Shown: positions 7,286-12,729 of the stretch, piece by piece | Numbering within the stretch: position 1 is the stretch's first letter | How the letters are laid out: each line of letters starts with the position of its first letter | DNA from: Nitrospira sp. | Lineage (GTDB): Bacteria; Nitrospirota; Nitrospiria; Nitrospirales; Nitrospiraceae | DNA length: 12,729 nt | Assembly: GCA_016873525.1 (NCBI GenBank) | Contig: VGXD01000034.1 | Coordinates: 1 to 12,729, forward strand | Reading direction: 5' to 3' | Program-made: the position numbers and the translations under genes | The notes under the pieces: generated by a model | The model's database searches: none | Seen by the model: only the letters and a program-made list of their open reading frames with translations | Told to the model about the DNA's origin: nothing

Positions 7286-8682
7286 ATGAAGGCTAAAATC
7301 CTCGTGGTTGACGACGACCCGGACATTGCCACGGTCCTCCAGGACCGGTTGAAGTCCACCGGCTACGAGACGGTCCTTGCGGACGACGGAGCCCACGCGA
7401 TCGAAGCCATCGAGCGGGAGGCGCCGAGCCTCATGCTGCTGGACATGGAAATGCCTCGGCTCTCCGGACTGGACGTGCTCAAGCAACTGGCGCGGGGACG
7501 GCACAACGGGCGCGAGGGATTCGATCTGCCGGTCATCGTGATGACCGCCCATGGGACCATCGACCGGGCCGTGGAGGCCATGAAGGAAGGCGCCTACGAT
7601 TTTCTCACCAAGCCCATCGACGTGGACCACCTCGCCATCGTCATCCGCAAAGCCTTCGAGCGGGAAATCCTCAAACGCCAAGTAGCCTACCTCCGGACCG
7701 AGGTCGAAACGCGCTACGCGACCATCGTCGGCAGCAGCCCGCCAATGGCCGCCGTCATCGCGCTCGCCAAACGGGCGGCGGAGTCGGATGCGAACGTGCT
7801 CCTGTTGGGAGAAAGCGGCACCGGCAAGGAACTCTTCGCGCGCTCCATCCACCAGTGGAGTCCGCGCCGAGGCATGCCGTTCGTGGTGATCAACTCGTGG
7901 CCCTCTCCGACACCCTGCTCGAAAACGAGCTGTTCGGACACGAGAAAGGCGCCTTCACCGGGGCCGACCGCCAGGAGAAAGGCAAGATCGAGACGGCGGA
8001 CGGCGGCACGATCTTCCTGGACGAGATCGGCGACATGCCGCTTCCGCTGCAAGCCAAACTCCTGCGCGTGCTCCAGGACCGCGAATTTCACCGGGTCGGA
8101 GGCACGCGCCTGGTCCGGGTCAACATTCGCGTCATCGCCGCCACCAACAAAGATCTCAAGGCGGCGGTCAAGGACGGCCGGTTCCGGGAAGATTTATTTT
8201 TCCGCCTCAACGTGGTCGGCGTGACCCTGCCGCCGCTCCGGGAACGGACCCAGGACATTCCCCAACTGGCGGAGTTTTTCTTGAAGCGCTACGCGCAGGA
8301 CGCCAAGCGACCGCAGATGACGCTGACGGACAACGCGCTGGCTGCCATCAGCCAATACCCCTGGCCGGGGAACATCCGCGAGTTGGACAATGCGATCGCC
8401 CGCGCGGTGGTCCTCACTCCCGGCAACGCCATCGGCCCCGAACACCTCGCGCTCTCGACCGCCGGCGGCCTCCCCGCCTCGGAGACGAATCCCTCGCCCT
8501 CCTACCAAGACCTGCCCTACCACGACTCCATGGAAGAGCACAGCCGCGCCATCATCCTGCACGCCCTCCGTCGCGCACAGGGCAGCCAGACCAGGGCCGC
8601 CGAACTCTTGCAGCTCCAACGGACCTACCTGGCCCGGCTCATCAAACAGAAAAACCTCCGCCCCAATCAGCCGACCGGTTGA
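7286..8682 (+). pseudogene. Sigma-54-dependent response regulator (NtrC/AtoC type), split by a one-base deletion
   Basis: The restored product would be about 465 aa with the full NtrC architecture. The receiver domain has D9-D11, phospho-acceptor D53 (LLDMEMP), T87 and K109. The AAA+ domain has Walker A GESGTGKE (175-182), ENELFGHEKGAFTGA for sigma-54 contact, Walker B TIFLDEIGDM, and a Fis-like DNA-binding helix-turn-helix at the C-terminus (TRAAELLQLQRTYLARLI). After codon 203 (AAC, 7892-7894) one base is missing. The family has an invariant-type N-C-x-A-L, whereas here frame 1 reads N-S-W. Frame 1 runs on to a TGA at 8222-8224, giving 312 aa lacking GAFTGA. The rest of the AAA+ and HTH domains lies in the next frame, ending at 8682. 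Start ATG 7286 has a weak GGGG ahead of it. No partner kinase is visible. The cause could be a real mutation or an assembly error. Confidence 0.88.
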
Positions 8683-8709
8683 TTTTCCTCCGGGCCTTGC
8701 TGGTAGGAT
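8679..8709 (+). promoter_or_regulatory. Possible MerR/CueR-type promoter for the copper ATPase
   Basis: TTGATT (8679-8684) and TAGGAT (8704-8709) are separated by 19 bp, the over-long spacing typical of MerR-family promoters. The spacer ends CCTTGCTGG, followed by TAGG, which resembles the right half of known CueR sites, but the left half-site is poor. An alternative -10, TATAAC (8733-8738), has no recognisable -35. The -35 overlaps the stop codon of the upstream gene. No regulator gene is in the window. Confidence 0.3.
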
Positions 8710-8713
8710 AGCT

Positions 8714-8765
8714 GTCGGCGGTCGGCTTTCAGTATAACGTTCCGGAACCGACCGCTGATTGCTGA
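8714..8765 (+). repeat. copA leader inverted repeat with heptad character and an inner palindrome
   Basis: GCGGTCGG (8718-8725) is complementary to CCGACCGC (8748-8755). Allowing two G-T pairs, the stem extends to 12 bp (8714-8725 with 8748-8759). Inside lies the perfect palindrome GTTCCGGAAC (8739-8748). The right arm continues as CTGATTG and CTGAACG, 7-bp units of a CTGA-core family distinct from the GTGA arrays. It lies in the copA leader and could form an RNA hairpin just before the ribosome binding site. Confidence 0.55.
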
Positions 8766-8787
8766 ACGCTATTTCGGGAGCCCCATC

Positions 8788-11340
8788 ATGGCCACCGATC
8801 CTGTTTGCGGCATGACCGTAGACGAGCAGCGCGCGCCGGCGAAGACGGTCCATCGAGGGACCACGTATTATTTCTGCGCGCCTGGCTGCAAGCGAACCTT
8901 CGAAGCGGACCCCGACGCAATCCTCCAACGCGGGCCTCAAGGCATGGGCCACAGCCAGCCGGTGCAACTGGTGACGCTCACGCCGCGACGCGCCAAGGAC
9001 CAGACCGCGCAGACGCCGGTTTCCGGCCATCAGCCATCAGCCATCAGCCATCAGCGAGTAGACGTCAAGGCAGCCGTTCAGACGTTGACCATTCCCATCG
9101 AAGGCATGTCTTGCGCCTCCTGCGTCGCCAAGATCGAGCAGGGCCTCCAAGCCATGCCCGGCGTCGTCCAAGCCTCGGTCAACCTGGCCACGGAACAAGC
9201 CACGGTGGACTACCTGCCCAAGCTCACTGGCCCTGCCGCCATCCAGGAGACGATCAGCCGACTCGGCTACCAGCCGATTATGACGGCAGGTCCGGCTGCC
9301 GGCGAGATCGATACCGCCGCGAAAGACGCTCTCAAACAAGCCCACGCCCGTGAACTCCGGCTGAAATTCTGGATCGCCGCAACCTTGACCCTGCCGGTAA
9401 TGGTCCTGGGCATGGGGGAACACCTGGGCCTTCCCTTCAGCCGACGAACCTCCTTCTGGTTGCAATTGCTCCTGGCCACCCCCATCCAATTTTGGGCCGG
9501 ATGGCAGTTCTACCGTGGCGCTTGGGCAATGGCCCGCCACAAGACCACCGACATGAACACTTTGATCGCAGTGGGCACCTCTGCCGCCTACTTCTATAGC
9601 CTCGCCGCCACGGCGCTTCCCGAATTCTTCGCCGCAGGCGGCCTGACGCCGGAGGTCTATTTCGACACCTCGGCTTCGATCGTCACCCTGATTCTCTTCG
9701 GCCGCCTCATGGAAGCCAGGGCCAAGGGCCGCGCCTCTGAGGCGATCAGGAAACTGGCCGGCCTCCAGCCCAAGCAGGCTCGGGTGATCCGGGGAGACCG
9801 CGAACTCGACGTATCGATCCAGGACGTCCGCCTCGGCGATCTGGTCGTCGTGCGTCCCGGCGAGAAAGTGCCGGTGGACGGCATCGTCCGCCACGGCGCC
9901 TCGGCCCTGGACGAATCCATGATCACCGGCGAAAGCCTGCCGGTGGACAAACAGCCCGGCGACCTCGTCATCGGCGCCACCCTGAACCGAACCGGCAGCC
10001 TGCGCATCGAAGCCACCAAGGTCGGCCGTGACACGGCCCTGGCCAGGATCATCCGCATCGTCGAGGAGGCGCAGGCAGCCAAGCCTCCCCTCGCCAAGCT
10101 GGCCGACCGCATCGCCTCCTATTTCGTGCCGGCGGTCATCGGCGTGGCGGCCCTCACCTTCATCCTCTGGTTCCTCTTCGGACCGCCTCCGGCATTGACC
10201 CATGCGCTGCTGAATTTCGTGGCGGTCCTGATCATCGCCTGTCCCTGCGCCCTGGGCCTGGCCACTCCCACCTCGATCATGGTCGGTATTGGAAAAGGCG
10301 CGGACCATGGGGTGCTGCTTCGAAGCGGCGACGCCCTGGAGCTGGCCCACCGACTCACCACCGTCGTGCTGGACAAGACCGGCACCCTCACGAAGGGCGA
10401 GCCCTCCGTCAGAAAAGTCCTGGCCCTCGCCGAGGGCTGGACCGTCGAGAAGATCGTCGCCCTCGCGGCCTCGGCCGAGCGGGGCTCGGAACATCCGGTC
10501 GGGGAAGCCATCGTCCGCCATGCGCGAGACCTCGGCCTGACACTGGAAGACGCCGAACAGTTTACCGCTGTCGCAGGCCACGGCATTCGCGCCACGGTGG
10601 GCAGCCACACCGTCTACCTCGGCAACCTCCGCTTGATGGAGACGGCCGGAGTCAGGCTCGATCAGGCGGCCACGCAAGCCATGGACGAATTGTCGTCAGC
10701 GGGTCTGACGCCGATGTGTCTGGCGGTCGGCAGCACAGCCCGGCCAGGAAATCAGCCGGGCAAGCCGGGACTCGTCGGCCTCCTTGCCGTGGCCGACACG
10801 CTCAAGGACCATGCCGGCGAGGCGGTGGCCGCCCTGCATCGGCTGGGGCTCGACGTGGTCATGCTCACGGGGGACAATCCGCGCACCGCCAAGGCCATCG
10901 CCGATCAAGTGCGGATCGACCGGGTCTTGGCGGAGGTGCTGCCGGAACAGAAGGCCCGCGAGGTCGCGCGGCTGCAGGAAGAGGGTCGGGTCGTGGCCAT
11001 GGTGGGAGACGGGATCAACGATGCGCCGGCCCTGGCTCAGGCCGACGTCGGCATCGCGATCGGAACCGGCACGGACGTGGCCATGGAGGCGGCGGACGTC
11101 ACGCTCGTGAGCGGGGACCTGCGGGCCGTCGTCACGGCCATCGCCCTCTCGCGCGCCACGACGCGGAACATCAAGCAGAACCTCTTCGCCGCCTTCATCT
11201 ACAACACCCTGCTGATCCCTGCCGCAGCCCTGGGCTTGCTCAATCCCATCTGGGCCGCGGCGGCCATGGCGCTGTCTTCCGTCAGCGTCGTCGGCAACGC
11301 CCTGCGCTTGAAGCGGTTCCGGCCAACCGGCAACGTCTAG
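8788..11340 (+). CDS. copA: Copper-translocating P1B-type ATPase with YHS and HMA domains
   Basis: This is an inner-membrane ATPase expected to export Cu(I) from the cytoplasm. The protein is 850 aa. From the N-terminus it has a YHS/TRASH-like domain (about 3-45; C7, C30, C34), a low-complexity linker (50-97), and an HMA domain with GMSCASC (C109, C112). Transmembrane helices 1-4 lie at about 194-310. The actuator TGES begins at 380. The CPC metal site is C485-P-C487, the phosphorylation motif DKTGT is at 529-533, the N-domain HP at 569-570 and GDGIND at 740-745. The last helices carry YN (805-806) and M827xxSS, which together with CPC are the signature of Cu(I)-specific P1B-1 pumps. Start ATG 8788 has a good Shine-Dalgarno (GGGAG, 8776-8780, 7-nt spacing). 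Part of the linker is encoded by a heptad DNA repeat. No copper chaperone or CueR gene is adjacent in view. Confidence 0.95.
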   Translation: MATDPVCGMTVDEQRAPAKTVHRGTTYYFCAPGCKRTFEADPDAILQRGPQGMGHSQPVQLVTLTPRRAKDQTAQTPVSGHQPSAISHQRVDVKAAVQTLTIPIEGMSCASCVAKIEQGLQAMPGVVQASVNLATEQATVDYLPKLTGPAAIQETISRLGYQPIMTAGPAAGEIDTAAKDALKQAHARELRLKFWIAATLTLPVMVLGMGEHLGLPFSRRTSFWLQLLLATPIQFWAGWQFYRGAWAMARHKTTDMNTLIAVGTSAAYFYSLAATALPEFFAAGGLTPEVYFDTSASIVTLILFGRLMEARAKGRASEAIRKLAGLQPKQARVIRGDRELDVSIQDVRLGDLVVVRPGEKVPVDGIVRHGASALDESMITGESLPVDKQPGDLVIGATLNRTGSLRIEATKVGRDTALARIIRIVEEAQAAKPPLAKLADRIASYFVPAVIGVAALTFILWFLFGPPPALTHALLNFVAVLIIACPCALGLATPTSIMVGIGKGADHGVLLRSGDALELAHRLTTVVLDKTGTLTKGEPSVRKVLALAEGWTVEKIVALAASAERGSEHPVGEAIVRHARDLGLTLEDAEQFTAVAGHGIRATVGSHTVYLGNLRLMETAGVRLDQAATQAMDELSSAGLTPMCLAVGSTARPGNQPGKPGLVGLLAVADTLKDHAGEAVAALHRLGLDVVMLTGDNPRTAKAIADQVRIDRVLAEVLPEQKAREVARLQEEGRVVAMVGDGINDAPALAQADVGIAIGTGTDVAMEAADVTLVSGDLRAVVTAIALSRATTRNIKQNLFAAFIYNTLLIPAAALGLLNPIWAAAAMALSSVSVVGNALRLKRFRPTGNV
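9027..9054 (+). repeat. Four perfect CCATCAG heptads inside copA
   Basis: The unit CCATCAG is repeated four times without mismatch. Because 7 is not a multiple of 3, the units are read in rotating phase and give a short low-complexity peptide (HQPSAISHQ, residues 81-89) in the linker between the YHS and HMA domains. The reverse complement, CTGATGG, belongs to the same CTGA-core type as the repeat in the copA leader. Confidence 0.9.
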
Positions 11341-11364
11341 TTTCTCGCCCCAGACAAAACCGTA

Positions 11365-12102
11365 TTACAGGTTGGCCCGCGACGCCAAATCAATGCGTCC
11401 GGCATCGACATCGCGCTGGGCTTCTTCGTACCGCTGCGGCGTCCCCACGTCCGACCAGTAGCCCGTCATGCGAAAACCAAAGACCGCTTCGCCCCGCTCG
11501 ATCTCACGGATATAGGCGTCGATGATCGAGGACTCCCGCCCGGCCGGCACGTCGCGGAGCAGCTTCGGGTGCATGACATGGACGCCCGCGAACATGCGCG
11601 TGGCGCTGGGGCCAACGTCCGCCACACCGCGCCCGTTGATGCGGAGGACGCGCTGGTCGGCATCCACCTCCACGGCGCCCCACCGCGCCGCCTCGGGATC
11701 GTCGCGCAGCACCATGGTGGCCAGCCCGCCCTGCCGGTGGTGAAACTGCATGACCGCCCCCAGATCGATCTCCAGCAGCGTGTCGCTATTGAGCACCAGA
11801 AACGGCTCGCCGCAGAAGAACGGCTCCGCCTGCTTGATGCCGCCGCCTGTGCCGAGAATCACCGGCTCATACGAATAGGTCAGGCGCAGGCCGAGCGCCG
11901 CCCCGTCCCCCAAGGCCTCCTCGATCAGCGGTCCCAAATGGTGGAGGTTGACGATCACCTCCGTAATCCCGTGCCGACGCAGCAGGAGCAGATTCCAGAC
12001 GATCAGCGGCCGGCCGGCGATCGGCAGCAGCGGCTTGGGCCTGTGGTTGGTCAGCGGGCGCAGGCGCGTGCCGAGCCCCGCGGCAAGGATCATCGCTTTC
12101 AT
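11365..12102 (-). CDS. murU: MurU-like sugar-1-phosphate nucleotidyltransferase
   Basis: This is a 245-aa single-domain nucleotidyltransferase of the GT-A-like family. The nucleotide-binding signature AAGLGTRLRPLTNHRPKPLLP is cut here to its key parts, GLGTRLRPLT (9-18) and KPLLP (23-27). LNSDT (104-108) supplies the metal-binding Asp107, and GYWSDVGTP (214-222) supplies a second acidic residue, D218. There is no C-terminal left-handed beta-helix, unlike GlmU or GlgC. Length and motifs fit MurU, which makes UDP-MurNAc from MurNAc-1-phosphate, but mannose- or glucose-1-phosphate transferases look alike. The kinase gene next door is what favours MurU. I chose ATG 12102 over the TTG six bases upstream because MKAMILAAG is the usual N-terminus. 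Its Shine-Dalgarno is weak. The end lies 24 bp from the convergent copA stop, with no hairpin terminator between them. Confidence 0.75.
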   Translation of the reverse strand: MKAMILAAGLGTRLRPLTNHRPKPLLPIAGRPLIVWNLLLLRRHGITEVIVNLHHLGPLIEEALGDGAALGLRLTYSYEPVILGTGGGIKQAEPFFCGEPFLVLNSDTLLEIDLGAVMQFHHRQGGLATMVLRDDPEAARWGAVEVDADQRVLRINGRGVADVGPSATRMFAGVHVMHPKLLRDVPAGRESSIIDAYIREIERGEAVFGFRMTGYWSDVGTPQRYEEAQRDVDAGRIDLASRANL

Positions 12103-12113
12103 AACCAACCGAA

Positions 12114-12221
12114 GTGAAGCGTGAAACGTGACGCGCGACGCGCAGGAGAAAGCCGGAGAGTTCTTTGAGGCTGTTGCATGCTCTGCCTTGTACGCTTCAC
12201 GTCTGACGCTTCACTCATCAC
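12114..12221. repeat. Facing heptad arrays between amgK and murU
   Basis: Four units of the GTGA type (the last reads GCGA) lie in exact 7-bp phase at 12114-12141. The facing arm has TCAC, or one TGAC, ending at 12200, 12207, 12214 and 12221, again exactly 7 bp apart. The arms are 50-60 bp apart and imperfectly complementary. They fill most of the 123-bp spacer between the two genes, and no promoter is evident there. Confidence 0.8.
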
Positions 12222-12225
12222 GGTT

Positions 12226-12729
12226 CTATTGCAATTCCGGCACGTGGGGGGCCAGGGCGTCGCGCAGGGGATGCAGCATCGGGTAGCGGGCAAGGTTTCG
12301 TTTCACGTTGCCCAAGGTGCGGGGGATATATTGCAGATAGCGGTCGTTGTGTTTTTCCTTCTCGATGTAGACGAACCGGCCTGCCGCCTTGAGGTTCCGT
12401 TGGATGCTGGTCAGGTCGAACAGACGCATGAAGGTCGGGCGGTCGAGGGTGGCGCCGGCCTTGGCCCGGCCATCCAGATAGCGGATGACCAGTTCCTCGA
12501 TCAGCTCCTCATCCAGCGAGAGGTAGGAATCCCGCAACAGGGAGGCCAGGTCGTAGGAGGCCGGCCCCATCAACGCGTCCTGAAAATCGATGACCCTCAC
12601 GCGGCCCTGCCGCATCATTAGATTGCGGCTGTGGTAGTCCCGATGCGTAAAGACTTGGGGCTGTCCGGCCAGAAGTTCGGCAATCTTGTTCATCTCGGCT
12701 CGAATCGTCTGGCGATCTTCCTCCGGCAA
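12226..12729 (-). CDS. amgK: AmgK-like MurNAc/GlcNAc anomeric kinase, C-terminal half only
   Basis: This is an aminoglycoside-phosphotransferase-fold kinase. Only the C-terminal 167 residues or so are in the window; the N-terminal lobe lies off the right edge, so no start can be given. The catalytic loop HRDYHSRN (Brenner-type HxDxxxxN) is followed by VIDFQDALMGPASYDLASLLRD, shortened here to VIDFQDA and SYDLASLLRD. These carry the base Asp and the metal-binding Asp. The downstream segments RNLKAAGRF and YIPRTLG resemble AmgK rather than antibiotic-modifying kinases. AmgK phosphorylates MurNAc (and GlcNAc) at C1, giving the substrate of MurU, whose candidate gene lies next downstream on the same strand. 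Together they would recycle cell-wall sugars to UDP-MurNAc and bypass de novo MurA/MurB synthesis. Confidence 0.75.
   Translation of the reverse strand: MPEEDRQTIRAEMNKIAELLAGQPQVFTHRDYHSRNLMMRQGRVRVIDFQDALMGPASYDLASLLRDSYLSLDEELIEELVIRYLDGRAKAGATLDRPTFMRLFDLTSIQRNLKAAGRFVYIEKEKHNDRYLQYIPRTLGNVKRNLARYPMLHPLRDALAPHVPELQ

Noticed and set aside
7855..8682. A separate short AAA+ protein starting at GTG 7855
   Set aside because: It lacks receiver and Walker A and only makes sense as the second half of the frameshifted regulator. Its first 13 or so codons are out of frame with the family.
11341..11364. Possible bidirectional terminator between copA and murU
   Set aside because: The 24-bp gap has no inverted repeat and no terminal T tract.
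12226..12729. Aminoglycoside resistance kinase
   Set aside because: The fold is shared, but the segments after the catalytic loop and the downstream MurU-like gene fit a cell-wall sugar kinase better.

Overview
The window is a high-GC bacterial chromosome segment with tightly packed housekeeping and metal-handling genes. There are no tRNA or rRNA genes, insertion sequences, phage genes or CRISPR arrays. The protein set, the wording of the conserved motifs and the 7-bp-period repeats between genes fit a Nitrospira-like member of the Nitrospirota. That placement comes from recall of protein character, not from a search. Two genes are cut by the window edges.

Layout from left to right. (1) Minus strand, 1-3835: the glutamate synthase large subunit gltB, lacking only its C-terminal beta-helix part off the left edge. 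(2) 3836-4114: a divergent promoter region. The gltB promoter has a 15-bp dyad at its predicted start site. The ispB promoter sits so close to the gene that the transcript is predicted to be leaderless. (3) Plus strand, 4115-7159: a probable operon of a long-chain polyprenyl diphosphate synthase (ispB-like), an AMMECR1 (AmmeMemoRadiSam A) protein and a DUF1015 protein. (4) 7286-8682: a sigma-54-dependent NtrC-type response regulator broken by a one-base deletion in its AAA+ domain. (5) 8788-11340: a copper-type P1B ATPase with fused N-terminal YHS and HMA metal-binding domains, preceded by a hairpin-rich leader and a possible MerR/CueR-type promoter. (6) Minus strand, 11365-12729: a MurU-like nucleotidyltransferase downstream of an AmgK-like sugar kinase (5' part missing), a pair that fits peptidoglycan (MurNAc) recycling.

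Functionally, gltB supplies glutamate from glutamine and 2-oxoglutarate. The prenyl synthase supplies the quinone side chain, and amgK/murU would return cell-wall sugars to UDP-MurNAc. The copper ATPase exports Cu(I). The broken regulator has no kinase partner in view.

The least expected structure is a set of short arrays with an exact 7-bp period in most of the spacers. One family has core GTGA/TCAC and usually forms facing inverted arms. A second has core CTGA/TCAG. They occur in the gaps after ispB, after the DUF1015 gene, before copA and between amgK and murU, with a degenerate trace before the DUF1015 gene. They run into the 5' end of the AMMECR1 reading frame and lie inside copA, where they encode part of the linker.
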